A DNA stretch of 43,785 nucleotides from an uncultured Chelatococcus sp. (GCA_937863995.1 CALMIK010000094.1:1-43785); one strand, 5' to 3'. Positions 1 through 9,845 are shown, counted from the stretch's first letter. A program made the numbers and translations. The notes: generated from the sequence alone by a model not told the origin.

Positions 1-1494
1 ATGGTAGTTGCCGGTGCCGACATGGCAGTAGGTGACGAGCTGGCCGTTCTCGCGCCGCACCACCGACGACAGCTTGGAATGGGTCTTCAGCTCGATGAAG
101 CCGAACACCACCTGTGCGCCGGCGCGTTCCAGATCGCGCGCCCAGCGGATGTTGGCCTCTTCGTCGAAGCGCGCCTTGAGCTCGACAAGCGCGGTGACGG
201 ACTTGCCGGCCTCGGCCGCTTCGGCCAGCGCCTTGACGATGGGCGAGTCGGAGGAGGTGCGGTAGAGCGTCTGCTTGATGGCGACGACATCGGGGTCGCG
301 CGCCGCCTGCTGCAGGAACTGCACCACCACGTCGAACGATTCATACGGGTGATGGACGATCAGGTCCTTTTCGCGAATCGCGGCGAAGCAATCGCCGGCG
401 TGCTCGCGGATGCGCTCGGGATAGCGCGGGTTGTAGGGCTGGAACTTGAGATCGGGCCGGTCGAGGCTGACCAGCTGCGACAGCTCGTTGATCGCCAGCA
501 TGCCGGTGGAGACGAAGATCTCGTCCGGCAGCACGTTCAGCTCCTTGGCGACGAAGTCGAGCAGGTTGGCGGGCGTGGCGGCCTCGACCTCGAGGCGGAT
601 GACGACGCCGCGCCGGCGCTGCTTCAGCGCGGTCTCGAACACGCGCACCAGGTCCTCGGCCTCTTCCTCGATTTCAAGGTCGGAGTCGCGCACGACGCGG
701 AACGCGCCCTGCCCCTGCACCGAGTAGCCAGGGAACAGGCGGTTGATGAACAGCACCAGCACCTGCTCCAGCACGATGAAGCGCGAGGCGCCCGTCTCGG
801 CGAAGTCGGGCAGCTTGATGAAGCGCTGCACCTTGTTGGGAATGCGAATCAGCGCATTCAGCGACTTGTTGTCGCTCTGGCGGTGAAGCGACAGCGCCAG
901 CGAGAAGCCGAGGTTCGGGATGAAGGGGAACGGATGCGCCGGATCGATCGCCAGCGGCGTCACCACCGGGAACACGTAGTGCAGGAAGTAGTCGTCGAGC
1001 CAGTTGAGCTCGGCGCGCGTCAGCTCGTTGCTGTCGATGAGCACGATGCCGTTCTCGACGAGCTCGTCGCGCAGCTCGAGCCAGCGCTTCTGCTGATCGC
1101 TGGCGAGCCGGGTCACTTCGGCGCCGATGCTGGAGAGCTGCTCGGCCGGCGACAGGCCGTCCTGCGAGACGAAGGAGACGCCCGAGCGCAGCTGCCCGCG
1201 CACGCCCGCGACGCGCACCATGAAGAATTCGTCGAGGTTGTTGCCCGAGATCGAGAGGAAGCGCAGCTGCTCCAGCAGCGGGTGGCGCTCGTTCGAGGCC
1301 TCCTCCAGCACGCGCCGGTTGAACTGCAGCCACGACAGCTCGCGGTTGATCAGGCGGTCGGGCGAATGGCGCAGGTCCGCGCCAAGAGCTTCATCGCCAA
1401 GGGCTTCATCGCCCACGGCTTCAACGGCGGCCTCTGCCAGCAGATGCTCCGCCGCTTCTTCCTGCGACTCGAGAGCCGAAACGAGTTGCGTCAT
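1..1494 (-). CDS. ppk: polyphosphate kinase 1, 5' two-thirds (runs off the window)
   Basis: PPK1 reversibly moves the gamma phosphate of ATP onto inorganic polyphosphate. The 498 residues visible cover the N-terminal, head and first catalytic domains; the family usually has about 700, so the 3' end lies beyond base 1. The core begins near residue 45 with [11 protein letters not shown]. The two catalytic histidines of the family are present: His472 in KTHSK (the phosphorylated one) and His491 in the following CHVGTGNYH, 19 residues apart as in E. coli. The ATG at 1494 has GGGGA seven bases upstream. The first 40 residues are acidic, variable and partly built from a tandem repeat. The gene follows hdaA on the same strand after 160 bases. 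Recognition is firm. Confidence 0.96.
   Translation of the reverse strand, partial: MTQLVSALESQEEAAEHLLAEAAVEAVGDEALGDEALGADLRHSPDRLINRELSWLQFNRRVLEEASNERHPLLEQLRFLSISGNNLDEFFMVRVAGVRGQLRSGVSFVSQDGLSPAEQLSSIGAEVTRLASDQQKRWLELRDELVENGIVLIDSNELTRAELNWLDDYFLHYVFPVVTPLAIDPAHPFPFIPNLGFSLALSLHRQSDNKSLNALIRIPNKVQRFIKLPDFAETGASRFIVLEQVLVLFINRLFPGYSVQGQGAFRVVRDSDLEIEEEAEDLVRVFETALKQRRRGVVIRLEVEAATPANLLDFVAKELNVLPDEIFVSTGMLAINELSQLVSLDRPDLKFQPYNPRYPERIREHAGDCFAAIREKDLIVHHPYESFDVVVQFLQQAARDPDVVAIKQTLYRTSSDSPIVKALAEAAEAGKSVTALVELKARFDEEANIRWARDLERAGAQVVFGFIELKTHSKLSSVVRRENGQLVTYCHVGTGNYH
1388..1432. repeat. three 15-bp imperfect tandem units inside ppk
   Basis: Units at 1388-1402, 1403-1417 and 1418-1432 each start GCTTCA and stay in frame. 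They encode GDEAL-type pentapeptides in the disordered N-terminal tail of PPK. They lie before the conserved core, so copy number could vary without harming the enzyme. Confidence 0.6.
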
Positions 1495-1654
1495 GGTCAA
1501 ATCCCCGCGTTAATCTGCGGCGTGCGCAAAAGGCCCCGCCATTGCCCGTATTCACGTCGCGTTGTCGCAACGTTGTGCGACAATCCCACGACGAATGACC
1601 GTAAAAGCGGAAGATGCACCAGAGCTTGCTGCCGGGCTCTGGCACGGTCGCCGT

Positions 1655-2401
1655 TCAAGGTCCAGTTCCTGCGTTCACGTCGTCCCGCGCCTCGTGGCGG
1701 TCCAGCACGCCGAGCGCGAAGGCGCGGGTGATGCGCCGGCCGTCGCTGAGCGATTCCCGGTCGAGCAGTTCAATGAGCGCCCGCGCGGCGGCGAACGAGC
1801 GCTCCATGCGCCGCGCCAGCGCCTCCACCACGTTGATGTCGACCACGAGCTGCCGGTCGACGAAGAGCTTCACCAGCACCGCCCGCAGCAACGCGTCGTC
1901 CGGCGCGCCGATGGCGACCGACGGGGAAAGGCGCATGCGCGACAGCAGGTCGGGCGTTGCAAGCCCCCACTCCTCCGGCCCGGTGCGCGCCGTCATGAGC
2001 AGCGACGCCCCGCCCGCAAGGCCCCGGCGGCGCACCACGTTGACGAGGTGGAACAGCGCGTGCTCGTCGCGCGGGCCGGTGTCGGCGTCCTCGATGACGA
2101 GGGCGCCGTGCGCTGCGAGTTCCTCGACCGCATCCGCCGTGACCGCGCCGACGGGCACGACGCGCGCGCCCGCGCGGCCGGCCCAGATCGCCGCAAGATG
2201 CGTCTTGCCCGATCCCTCCGGCCCGATGAGGCGCAGCAGCGGGTCGGGCCAGGCCGGCCAGCCGTCGATCATCGAGAAAGCGCGGTCGTTGGCGGGGCCG
2301 ACGAGAAAATCCTCCGCCTCGAGCCGGGTATCGACCGGCAGCTCCAGCGGCAACTGGCGCGGAAGCTCCCGGGGCGGCGGGCGGACCTCACACATCGACA
2401 T
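1655..2401 (-). CDS. hdaA: HdaA-type DnaA-related AAA+ regulator
   Basis: The 248-residue product resembles the AAA+ part of DnaA but has no C-terminal DNA-binding domain. That is the architecture of Hda/HdaA, which with the beta clamp stimulates ATP hydrolysis on DnaA to prevent re-initiation of replication. The Walker A motif is GPEGSGKT at residues 60-67 and the Walker B-like segment is LVIEDAD near 101-107. The N-terminus contains QLPLELP, the kind of short Q-L/F-containing peptide by which Hda binds the clamp; that function is inferred. The start overlaps the end of the upstream permease gene by 14 bases, which suggests translational coupling. A second ATG two codons in is an equal start candidate. 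Confidence 0.88.
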   Translation of the reverse strand: MSMCEVRPPPRELPRQLPLELPVDTRLEAEDFLVGPANDRAFSMIDGWPAWPDPLLRLIGPEGSGKTHLAAIWAGRAGARVVPVGAVTADAVEELAAHGALVIEDADTGPRDEHALFHLVNVVRRRGLAGGASLLMTARTGPEEWGLATPDLLSRMRLSPSVAIGAPDDALLRAVLVKLFVDRQLVVDINVVEALARRMERSFAAARALIELLDRESLSDGRRITRAFALGVLDRHEARDDVNAGTGP

Positions 2402-3497
2402 GGATCCTCGATCGCGCCTCGCTTTCGGCGCCGCGATAGAGCGAACTCGACAGATAGCGCTGCAGGGCGAAGCGCGTGAGCACGCCGATGGCGGCGGCGA
2501 TCGGCACCGCCAGCAGCAGCCCGACGAAGCCGAAGAGCGAACCGAACGCGACGAGCGCGAACATCAGCCACACCGGATGCAGCCCCACCGCGTCGCCGAC
2601 GAGCTTGGGCGACAGAATGTTGCCTTCCACGAACTGGCCGAACAGGAACACGCCGATGGTGGCGATAATCATCGTGTAGTCGGGCCAGAACTGCACCAGC
2701 GCCACGCCCGCCGACAGCACGAAGCCCGTGAAGGAGCCGACATAGGGAATGAAGGTGAGCAGGCCGCTGAGAAGACCGATGAGCAGGCCGAAATTGAGCC
2801 CGATGACGCTCAACGCCACCGCGTAAAACGTGCCGAGGATGAAGCAGACCAGCGCCTGCCCGCGGATGAAGCCGGCGATGGCGCGGTTCATGTCGTGGCC
2901 GAGGGTGCGGATGGTGTCGGCGTGGCGGCGCGGCAGCCAGCTGTCGAGGGTCGCGACCATCTGCTCCCAGTCGACGAGCAGGTAGAACGCCACCACGGGC
3001 GTGACCACGAGCAGCGCGAACACGCCGATGACAGCCTGACCGCCCGACCACAGCGACGAGGCGAAGGTGCCGAGCCAGCGCGCCGCCTGACCGACGAAAT
3101 CCGACAGCGACCGCTCGACGTTGGCGAGCGCCTCCTGCCCGCCCAGATGCTCGATGAACGGCCCGCCGTATTCCTTCGCCAGCCCCTGGAAATATTGCGC
3201 CGTCGCCGGCAGGTTCTGGATAAGCGCGGCGAACTGGTTGACCGCCACCGGCAGCAGCAGCACCAGCGCCAGGATCAGCGCCAGCACGAACAGCAGCAGA
3301 ATGAGGAGCGAGGCGGCGAGCCGGCCGAACCCCAGCCGTTCCAGCCGGCTCGCCACCGGATCGAGAATATAGGCGAGCGCCATGCCGGCCACGAAGGGCA
3401 GCAGGATTCCGCGCAGCAGATAAAGCCCGACCAGAAGCGCCGCCAGCGCCACCAGCCAGAAGCGCATCTGCCGTTCGACGGGGGAGAAGTCACCCAT
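2388..3497 (-). CDS. AI-2E family transporter (PerM-like inner-membrane protein)
   Basis: The product is a polytopic membrane protein of 369 residues in the AI-2E exporter/PerM superfamily. It has an N-terminal pair of hydrophobic segments, a long soluble stretch around residues 95-190, and then several more helices. The C-terminal part carries FIPYVGSF and the GNILSP segment typical of the family. I chose the ATG at 3497 because GAGG lies eight bases before it; an upstream in-frame TTG at 3515 would add six residues. The transported substrate is not known for most members, so no signal-molecule role is claimed. It is coupled to hdaA by overlap. Confidence 0.85.
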   Translation of the reverse strand: MGDFSPVERQMRFWLVALAALLVGLYLLRGILLPFVAGMALAYILDPVASRLERLGFGRLAASLLILLLFVLALILALVLLLPVAVNQFAALIQNLPATAQYFQGLAKEYGGPFIEHLGGQEALANVERSLSDFVGQAARWLGTFASSLWSGGQAVIGVFALLVVTPVVAFYLLVDWEQMVATLDSWLPRRHADTIRTLGHDMNRAIAGFIRGQALVCFILGTFYAVALSVIGLNFGLLIGLLSGLLTFIPYVGSFTGFVLSAGVALVQFWPDYTMIIATIGVFLFGQFVEGNILSPKLVGDAVGLHPVWLMFALVAFGSLFGFVGLLLAVPIAAAIGVLTRFALQRYLSSSLYRGAESEARSRIHVDV

Positions 3498-3664
3498 GTG
3501 CGATACCTCGATCAACGGCCGGCGGACGCCGCCGCGAACCTAGCAGGAAGGGTGCCGCAGTTTCGGCCGAAAGCCAACACCGCTCATCGTCATCGACACC
3601 GTTCCACAGGCGCCGCCGCGCGAGCGTCTCGCCAGTCAGCCATTTCGCCACTCAGCCATGTGGT

Positions 3665-4222
3665 TCAGTCAGTCATGTGACGAAGCCACAACGTCAGGTA
3701 GGCCCCGGCGGACACCAGCGTCAGCAGCACCACGGCGATGGTCGCGCCCTCGATCACCCACGGGGCGGAAATAATGAGGCTTTTTCCGAATTCCGCGCCC
3801 TCGACCGCCCGGTTGGCCAGCACCAGCGCCGCGAGGCCGATCTGCGCCGCCGTGTTGATCTTGCTGATCTTGAGCGGGCGAATGTCCACGGGCCGCGCCA
3901 TCAGCCACGAGATCATGATCGCCATGAGGATGAGCACGTCGCGCGAGACGACAAGAATCGCGACCCACCCCGGCAGCACGTCCGCTATCGACAGCGCCAC
4001 ATAGATGGAGACCAGCAGGGCCTTGTCGGCGAAGGCGTCGAGATAGGCGCCGAGTTCGCTGCGCATGTCGTAGCGCCGCGCGATGAAGCCGTCGAGGCCA
4101 TCCGATATGCCGGCGGCCAGAAACAGCAGGAACGCCCCCACCCAGCTCTGGGCGCCGATCATCACCACAATGGCCGGCACCAGCAACAGGCGCAGAATGG
4201 TAATGATATTGGGAATTGTCAT
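3665..4222 (-). CDS. CDP-alcohol phosphatidyltransferase family protein
   Basis: This 185-residue membrane protein carries the complete CDP-alcohol phosphotransferase signature D-x2-D-G-x2-A-R-x8-G-x3-D-x3-D, from Asp41 to Asp66. Several transmembrane helices surround it. Enzymes of this family join a CDP-diacylglycerol or CDP-alcohol to an alcohol acceptor at the inner membrane, for example to make phosphatidylglycerol phosphate or cardiolipin. The sequence resembles PgsA-like members, but the acceptor cannot be read from it and no symbol is given. It is the first gene of the leftward block and is divergent from purM. The 168 bases between it and the permease gene hold nothing I recognise. 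Confidence 0.88.
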   Translation of the reverse strand: MTIPNIITILRLLLVPAIVVMIGAQSWVGAFLLFLAAGISDGLDGFIARRYDMRSELGAYLDAFADKALLVSIYVALSIADVLPGWVAILVVSRDVLILMAIMISWLMARPVDIRPLKISKINTAAQIGLAALVLANRAVEGAEFGKSLIISAPWVIEGATIAVVLLTLVSAGAYLTLWLRHMTD

Positions 4223-4492
4223 GCGCGGATTTCAAGAAACGGATTGAGCCGAAGCGGAAACATAAACGGAGCCCGAAGCGGACGGCGCACGCGCTGTCTC
4301 GGCCAGTCGGCGCGTCACATCAGCTATATGCATGCGGGCAGGCCCCTACAAGCGCTATCGCAGCCGTGCCGCGCCCGGCGTTGCACCCGCAGGCACCTGT
4401 TGGACAATCGGACAATATGCAATCGCCCGCGTGCGTTATCGCCGGATGTGTGTTATCGGCGTTCAACAGGCATATTGCAGGAATCTCGATCG

Positions 4493-5593
4493 ATGTCACG
4501 AACCGGACACGAAGGCTCTCATTCCAACGGACTGACCTACGCCGAGGCGGGCGTCGACATCGATGCCGGCAATGCCATGGTCGAGGCCATCAAGCCGCTG
4601 GTGCGCGCCACCCGCCGGCCCGGCGCCGACGGGCTGATCGGCGGCTTCGGCGGCCTGTTCGACCTCAAGGCGGCCGGCTACACAGACCCCGTCCTCGTCG
4701 CCGCCAACGACGGCGTGGGCACCAAGGTCAAGATCGCCATCGAGACCGGACGCCACGACACCATCGGCATCGACCTCGTCGCCATGTGCGTCAACGACCT
4801 CATCGTGCAGGGCGCCGAGCCGCTGTTCTTCCTCGATTATTACGCCACCGGCAAGCTCGACCCGCGCGAGGGCGCGCTCGTGGTGCAGGGCATCGTCGAC
4901 GGCTGCCGCCAGGCCGGCTGCGCGCTGCTCGGCGGCGAGACGGCGGAGATGCCCGGCCTTTACGCCACCGGCGACTACGACCTCGCCGGCTTCGCCGTGG
5001 GCGCGGCCGAGCGCGACAAGCTGCTGCCGCGCGCCGACATCGGCCCCGGCGACGCGATTCTCGGGCTGCCCTCTTCGGGCGTGCATTCGAACGGTTTCTC
5101 GCTGGTGCGCCGCATCGTGGCGCTCTCCGGGCTCGACTGGAACGCGACCGCCCCGTTCGCGCCCGAAAGGCGGCTCGGCGAGGCGCTGCTGGAGCCCACG
5201 CGCATCTACGTGCGCCAGCTTCTGGGCGCGCTGCGGCGCACGGACACCGTCAAGCCCGGCACGATCAAGGGCCTGGCGCACATCACCGGCGGCGGCTTCA
5301 TCGAGAACATTCCGCGCGTTCTGCCCGACGGCACGGCGGCGCGGCTCGATCTGGGCGCGGTCCTGCCGCCCCCGGTGTTCGGCTGGCTGGCGCGCGTCGG
5401 CGGCATCGAAGAGGCCGAGATGCTGCGCACGTTCAACTGCGGCATCGGCATGGTGGTCATCGTCGCCGCCGATGACGTGGGGGCCGTCACCGACGCGCTG
5501 ATCGCCGAGGGCGAGACGCCGGTGAAGATCGGCGATGTCGTCGAGGCGGGCGAGGGGCCGCGCGTCGTCACCCACGGCAGGCTGCCGCTGTGA
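4493..5593 (+). CDS. purM: phosphoribosylformylglycinamidine cyclo-ligase (AIR synthetase)
   Basis: PurM closes the imidazole ring in de novo purine synthesis, using ATP to convert FGAM to AIR in the cytosol. The 366-residue protein shows the family's landmarks in order: GGFGGLFDL near residue 45, the substrate and ATP loop [10 protein letters not shown], and [10 protein letters not shown]. These are followed by [25 protein letters not shown] and [13 protein letters not shown]. Length is normal. The ATG at 4493 follows AGGAA at about ten bases. The open frame continues upstream, but conserved sequence only starts near residue 11 of this choice. It overlaps purN by four bases. The 270 bases before it contain no other gene. 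Confidence 0.97.
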   Translation: MSRTGHEGSHSNGLTYAEAGVDIDAGNAMVEAIKPLVRATRRPGADGLIGGFGGLFDLKAAGYTDPVLVAANDGVGTKVKIAIETGRHDTIGIDLVAMCVNDLIVQGAEPLFFLDYYATGKLDPREGALVVQGIVDGCRQAGCALLGGETAEMPGLYATGDYDLAGFAVGAAERDKLLPRADIGPGDAILGLPSSGVHSNGFSLVRRIVALSGLDWNATAPFAPERRLGEALLEPTRIYVRQLLGALRRTDTVKPGTIKGLAHITGGGFIENIPRVLPDGTAARLDLGAVLPPPVFGWLARVGGIEEAEMLRTFNCGIGMVVIVAADDVGAVTDALIAEGETPVKIGDVVEAGEGPRVVTHGRLPL

Positions 5594-6291
5594 GCGAGCC
5601 CGTCGCCGGTATCGCGTCCGCCCGCCGCCGCACGGCGGTGCTCATTTCCGGGCGCGGCTCCAACATGGAAGTGCTGCTCGCAGCCGCCTCGAAAGCGGAT
5701 TTCCCGGCCGAGATCGTGCTCGTCGCCGCCAACAGGCCGGATGCGGCGGGCCTCGCCACCGCGCGCGCCGCCGGCGTCGAGACCGCCTTCATCGATCACA
5801 AGCCGTTCGGCCGCGACAGGCAGGCTTTCGAGCAGGCGCTCGACGAGCGGCTCGCCGCCCACGGCATCGAGCTGATCTGTCTCGCCGGCTTCATGCGCAT
5901 CCTGACGCCGTGGTTCGTGGAGCGCTGGCTGGGGCGGCTCATCAACATCCACCCGTCGCTGCTGCCCTCGTTTCCCGGCACGCATACCCACGAGCGCGCG
6001 CTGGAGGCCGGCGTGCGGCTGCACGGCTGCACGGTGCATTTCGTCGAGCCGGAAGTGGACGCAGGCCCCATCATCGCGCAGGCCGCCATCCCGGTGCTGC
6101 CGGGCGACACGCCCGAACATCTCGCCGGGCGCGTGCTGGTGCAGGAACACCTGCTCTATCCGCGCGCGCTGGCGCTGGTGGCGGGGGGCGCGGTGCGCTG
6201 GCAGGCGGGACGGGCCGAGTTCGGCCCCGGCGCTGACGCCACCTCCCCCGACGCGGCCTTCGCCGTGCCCGCGGGCGCGGTGCCGGCCTGA
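5590..6291 (+). CDS. purN: phosphoribosylglycinamide formyltransferase
   Basis: PurN transfers a formyl group from 10-formyl-tetrahydrofolate to GAR, an early step of purine synthesis. The catalytic signature [13 protein letters not shown] and the downstream DAGPII (Asn, His and Asp of the active site) are intact, as is the N-terminal SGRGSNM loop. The start is a GTG that overlaps the purM stop (GTGA), so the pair is translationally coupled. At 233 residues it is longer than usual because of an Ala/Pro-rich tail of about 20 residues after the conserved core. The stop codon lies within the loop of a terminator hairpin. Confidence 0.96.
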   Translation: MSEPVAGIASARRRTAVLISGRGSNMEVLLAAASKADFPAEIVLVAANRPDAAGLATARAAGVETAFIDHKPFGRDRQAFEQALDERLAAHGIELICLAGFMRILTPWFVERWLGRLINIHPSLLPSFPGTHTHERALEAGVRLHGCTVHFVEPEVDAGPIIAQAAIPVLPGDTPEHLAGRVLVQEHLLYPRALALVAGGAVRWQAGRAEFGPGADATSPDAAFAVPAGAVPA

Positions 6292-6308
6292 GGGCCGGCA
6301 CGCTTCTT
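6280..6308 (+). terminator. intrinsic terminator of purMN
   Basis: A perfect nine-base-pair GC stem (6280-6288 with 6293-6301) and a four-base loop are followed by a T-rich run, GCTTCTTT. The purN stop codon at 6289-6291 is in the loop. It separates purMN from the convergent lipoprotein gene, which ends at 6313. Confidence 0.8.
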
Positions 6309-6312
6309 TCCG

Positions 6313-7560
6313 TTACTGCAACTGACGCGGCGCGGCGCTGACGACGACAGCGTTGTTCTGGCGCACTTCCAGCACTGCCAGGGCGCGGTCGTTGGTGCCG
6401 TTGGCGTTGAAGCGGAACACGCCGTCGGCCCCGGCGAAGCCGGCCCGGTTGGTGAGCACGGCGGTCGAGAACCGCTGCGACCCCTGCGTGCGCACCAGCG
6501 CCGCCGCCAGCGACACGGCGTCGTAGGTGAGGCTGGCGATGCGCACCGGCTCCGTGCCGAATTTCGCCCGGTAACGCTGGGCGAAGGCGTTGAAGCCCAC
6601 CGAATCGGGCGCGGAGAACCAGCCGCCCTGCAGGCCCGGCGTGGCGAGCACCGAGGGAACGTTCCACAGCGACGTGCCGAGCAGCTTCACGCGGCCGGTA
6701 TCGACATTGGCCGTGCGCAGGTACTGCGCGATGCTCGGCAGCGTGTCGGCGTTGTCGGGCAGGAACAGCGCGTCGAACTGCCCGGCCTGCGCGGCGAGGC
6801 GCTGCACCGACTGCTGCAGGTTGGAGCGATCCGCGGCGTAGGTCTCGACCGCCACGACCCGTCCGCCCGTGGCCGCCACCGTGCGCTGGAACGCGTCGCG
6901 CACGACCTTGCCATACGCATTGTCGGGCACGAGCGCGGCAAAGGACTTGCGTCCGCGCTGGGCGGCGAAGCGAACGACACGGTCCACTTCGGTCTCGGGC
7001 AGGAAGCTCAGCAGGTAGACGCCCGGCTGCGCGGCGCTGCTGTCGGTGGAGAAGGAGATCACCGGCACGTTGGCGGGCCGCGTCACGGCGCCCGCCGCCT
7101 GGGTGGTGGCGGAGAACAGCGGCCCGATCACCAGTTCGGCGCCATCGTTGAGCGCCGCGCGGGCGGCGTTGCGCGCCCCCGCCTCGGTGCCGCGGTCGTC
7201 GCGCACGAGGATCTGCACGTCCGGCTGGCTGAACTCGCTGATGGCGAGCTCGGCGGCGTTGCGCAGCGACTGGGCCGTCGTGCCCGCCGCGCCCTGCGCC
7301 GAAAGCGGCAGCAGCAGCGCGACCTTGACCGAACCCGCGCCGATGGTGCTGTCCGCCGCCGCCGGGCCGGAAGCGGCGCCGTCAGACCCGCCGAGGCCGA
7401 AAAAGCCGCCCGAGCCGGAGCAACCGGCCAGCATCAGGCTCGCGAGCGCGGCTGCCGCCAGCCCGCGCCACCCCCGCGCCCTGCCGCCAGGACTGGCTGC
7501 CGCCCTTCCGGACGATAGGGAAACACTGGATGGCAGGCTGGGGCTCGAAGCACAAGACAC
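6313..7560 (-). CDS. penicillin-binding-protein-activator-like lipoprotein (LppC/LpoA or periplasmic-binding fold)
   Basis: A 415-residue lipoprotein with lipobox LMLAGC (Cys47 from the chosen start), then a Gly/Ser/Ala-rich linker and a type I periplasmic-binding fold. Family features are VALLLPLS, ELVIGPLFSA, VPVISFSTD and NAYGKVVRDAF. In E. coli LpoA has this fold and activates PBP1A from the outer membrane. Alphaproteobacterial relatives next to rsmI are annotated likewise, but activation is inferred. I chose the GTG at 7560 because AGGGAGAG precedes it; an ATG at 7695 in the same frame would place an improbable 90 residues before the lipobox cysteine. It is divergent from rsmI and convergent with purN. 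Confidence 0.8.
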   Translation of the reverse strand: MSCASSPSLPSSVSLSSGRAAASPGGRARGWRGLAAAALASLMLAGCSGSGGFFGLGGSDGAASGPAAADSTIGAGSVKVALLLPLSAQGAAGTTAQSLRNAAELAISEFSQPDVQILVRDDRGTEAGARNAARAALNDGAELVIGPLFSATTQAAGAVTRPANVPVISFSTDSSAAQPGVYLLSFLPETEVDRVVRFAAQRGRKSFAALVPDNAYGKVVRDAFQRTVAATGGRVVAVETYAADRSNLQQSVQRLAAQAGQFDALFLPDNADTLPSIAQYLRTANVDTGRVKLLGTSLWNVPSVLATPGLQGGWFSAPDSVGFNAFAQRYRAKFGTEPVRIASLTYDAVSLAAALVRTQGSQRFSTAVLTNRAGFAGADGVFRFNANGTNDRALAVLEVRQNNAVVVSAAPRQLQ

Positions 7561-7797
7561 GGCACTCTCCCTGAGCGGATGGCGGATCGATGGCAAGATT
7601 GCCCACATGGCCGCGAATGGCAAGACCGAATGGCGATAAGCGGCCAGCGAGGCAGCAATCGCGACACCGGCGAGGCACGCGGGCATGTTAAGCATTTATA
7701 TCCATTTATGGACGGATACCGCTTGTGTCATAATCGCCGGATGACGGAATGACATCCCCCGGGCCCGGCCTGCGGGGGTGATTGCAAGGATGACCGA

Positions 7798-8787
7798 ATG
7801 AGCGACGACAGGCGCGCCACCGCGCGCGGCAACGACCCCGACGCGATCACCGCCGATGCGCCGCCGGCCGCCCTCGCCGGCGCGTCGCGCTTCACCGCCT
7901 TCGGGCTGGCAGCGGAGGCGGAGGCCATCGCGCCAGGGCTGCATATCGTCGCCACCCCCATCGGCAATCTCAAGGACATCACTTTCCGAGCACTGGGCAC
8001 GCTTGCCGCCGCCGACGCCGTCCTCGCCGAGGACACGCGCGTCACCAAGGTGCTGCTCGCCCATTACGGCATCACCACGCCGCTGATCGGCTATCACGAG
8101 CACAATGCCGAACAGATGCGCCCCAAGGTGATGGCGCGCCTGCAGGCCGGCGAGGCGCTGGCGCTGGTGTCGGACGCGGGCACGCCGCTCGTCTCCGATC
8201 CGGGCTACCGGCTCGTCGAGGACGCGCTCGCGAACGGCATCAAGGTAACGTCCAATCCCGGTCCTTCCGCCGTTCTCACCGCGCTGGTCGTCGCCGGCCT
8301 GCCCACCGACCGCTTCTTCTTCGAGGGCTTCCTGCCGCCCAAAAGCGGCGCGCGCCGGGCGCGGCTGGCGGCGCTGGCCGACATTCCCGCCACGCTGGTG
8401 TTCTTCGAATCACCCCGCCGGCTCGCCGAGATGCTCATCGATGCGGCAGCCGTCCTCGGCGAGCGCAAGGCTGCCGTGGCGCGCGAACTCACCAAGCTCT
8501 ACGAGGAAGTGCGGCGCGACAGCCTGCCGCAACTCGCGCAAAGCTATGCCGACGAGACGCCGCGCGGCGAAATCGTGGTGCTGATCGGCCCCCCCGTCGA
8601 GGGCGCGAAGGCGCTGGCCGAGGCCGATTTCGAGGCGCGCATCACCGCCGCCCTCGCGCGCCACAGCGTCAAGGACGCGGCCGCCATCGTCTCGGCCGAA
8701 ACCGGCATCCCGAAACGCGAGGTCTACGCCCGCGCGCTGCAGCTCTCGACAGCCCAGCGCGCCGGAGACGACACGGACCCCCGATGA
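7798..8787 (+). CDS. rsmI: 16S rRNA (cytidine1402-2'-O)-methyltransferase
   Basis: RsmI methylates the ribose of C1402 in 16S rRNA near the P site, using SAM. The tetrapyrrole-methylase fold is clear: LHIVATPIGNLKDIT near residue 48, AEDTRVTKVLL, LVSDAGTPLVSDPGYRLV, SNPGPSAVLTAL and FFEGFLPPKSGAR. The 329-residue protein has about 45 variable residues before the conserved core, so an internal start cannot be excluded, although no better-placed ATG is evident. The last four bases overlap yraN (ATGA). It is divergent from the lipoprotein gene, with a 237-base shared upstream region. Confidence 0.95.
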   Translation: MSDDRRATARGNDPDAITADAPPAALAGASRFTAFGLAAEAEAIAPGLHIVATPIGNLKDITFRALGTLAAADAVLAEDTRVTKVLLAHYGITTPLIGYHEHNAEQMRPKVMARLQAGEALALVSDAGTPLVSDPGYRLVEDALANGIKVTSNPGPSAVLTALVVAGLPTDRFFFEGFLPPKSGARRARLAALADIPATLVFFESPRRLAEMLIDAAAVLGERKAAVARELTKLYEEVRRDSLPQLAQSYADETPRGEIVVLIGPPVEGAKALAEADFEARITAALARHSVKDAAAIVSAETGIPKREVYARALQLSTAQRAGDDTDPR

Positions 8788-9167
8788 CCGGCCGGCCACG
8801 GGGCATAAGGCACGCCGCAGCCCACCGGACGGGCATCCGGGCCGAACGGCTGGCGGCCTGGTTCCTCATGCTCAAGGGCTATCGCATCATCGCCCGCCGC
8901 TATGCGGCCGGCGGCGGCGAGATCGACATCGTGGCGCGGCGCGGGCGCACGGTCATCTTCGTGGAAGTCAAGGCGCGCGGCGCTCTCGACGACGCCCGCA
9001 TCGCCATCACCGCCATGAAGGAGCGCCGGATCGTGGGCGCCGTGCGCCACTGGCTGGCGCGCAACGCATGGGCCATGCCGCTGACGCTGCGCTGCGACGC
9101 GGTGTTCATCGGCAGGCGCAGCTTTCCCCGGCACGTGGCGAACGTGATGACGCTCTATCTCGATTGA
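8784..9167 (+). CDS. YraN family (UPF0102) nuclease-fold protein
   Basis: A 127-residue member of UPF0102. It has the restriction-endonuclease-like core GGEIDIVARR...VIFVEVKAR, which supplies the Glu, Asp and Glu-x-Lys residues expected of a metal-dependent nuclease. Members are thought to act in recombination or DNA uptake, but no activity is established for this one. It starts inside the rsmI stop codon and its 3' end overlaps the convergent tetR gene by 13 bases. In related genomes gshB commonly follows directly; here a 2-kb islet lies between. Confidence 0.9.
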   Translation: MTGRPRGIRHAAAHRTGIRAERLAAWFLMLKGYRIIARRYAAGGGEIDIVARRGRTVIFVEVKARGALDDARIAITAMKERRIVGAVRHWLARNAWAMPLTLRCDAVFIGRRSFPRHVANVMTLYLD

Positions 9168-9757
9168 GGCTTCGCCAGCAGGCCCTCCGCCATCAGCCGA
9201 AACGCCTCGACGGCCCTGGGCAGGGCCGCACGCGGCTCGTCGCTCGCCGCCACCCAGAGGGCCGCGTTGAGGGCCGCGCCGCTGAGAAGGCGCGCCGCAG
9301 CCTCGACATCGACGGGCTTCAGGATGCCGTCCGAAACCAGCCCCGCGACTGCCTGCTTCGTCATTTCGAGGCAGGCGTTCTGGCTCGGCCATCGGCTCGG
9401 ATCGCCGAGGAAGGCGGGACCGTCCAGCAGCACGATGCGCTGCACTTCCGGGTCGAGAGCCATCTCTATATAAGCCGCGCCCTCCGCGAGAAGCCCTTCC
9501 CACAAGCCCTGCGTCGCGGCGGCAACCTGCCGCGCCCGGTCCGCCATCTCGCCATCGACCTGCGCCACCACAGCGGCGAACAGCCCCTTCTTGTCGCCGA
9601 AGTTGTGGTAGAGCGCGCCGCGCGTCAGCCCGGCCTCGGCCGTGAGCTCATCCATCGACGCGGCGGCGAAGCCCTTCTCGGCAAAGGCCCGCCGCGCCGC
9701 CGCGATCAGCTTCGCCCGGTTTTCTTCCATCGTTTCGATACGGCGCCTCGCGGCCAT
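9155..9757 (-). CDS. TetR/AcrR family transcriptional repressor
   Basis: The 200-residue protein has a canonical TetR helix-turn-helix in residues 10-60. FAEKGFAAASMDELTAEAGL leads into a recognition helix with TRGALYHNFGDKKGLF. The C-terminal ligand-binding half is alpha-helical and fits the AcrR-like C-terminal family found in many alphaproteobacteria. The start at 9757 has CGAGG six bases upstream. It is divergent from the RidA-like gene. The gap between them holds two palindromes and overlapping promoters, so it probably represses both itself and the ridA-CPBP transcript. The inducer is unknown. Confidence 0.92.
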   Translation of the reverse strand: MAARRRIETMEENRAKLIAAARRAFAEKGFAAASMDELTAEAGLTRGALYHNFGDKKGLFAAVVAQVDGEMADRARQVAAATQGLWEGLLAEGAAYIEMALDPEVQRIVLLDGPAFLGDPSRWPSQNACLEMTKQAVAGLVSDGILKPVDVEAAARLLSGAALNAALWVAASDEPRAALPRAVEAFRLMAEGLLAKPQSR

Positions 9758-9794
9758 GGCTCACCTCGATTCCCGCGCGGAAGACGCAAGCGGG

Positions 9795-9845
9795 TTGACA
9801 TACGCTCCGTATGTGAGATTATTCGACATACGCATCGTATATCAA
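9795..9845. promoter_or_regulatory. twin TetR operators over divergent promoters
   Basis: Operator 1 (9798-9814) is a perfect palindrome: ACATACG, three bases, CGTATGT. Operator 2 (9826-9842) has the same left arm and differs by one base on the right. Their centres are 28 bp apart. Rightward, TTGACA (9795-9800) and GATTAT (9817-9822) sit 16 bp apart and operator 1 covers the spacer. Leftward, TTGATA (9845-9840) and AATAAT (9823-9818) sit 16 bp apart and operator 2 covers that spacer. Each promoter thus has one operator between -35 and -10, the geometry of direct repression. Confidence 0.8.

Noticed and set aside
1..1731. 576-codon open frame on the plus strand
   Set aside because: It is antisense to ppk, whose protein sequence is unmistakable. 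Long antisense frames are a by-product of GC-rich codon use.
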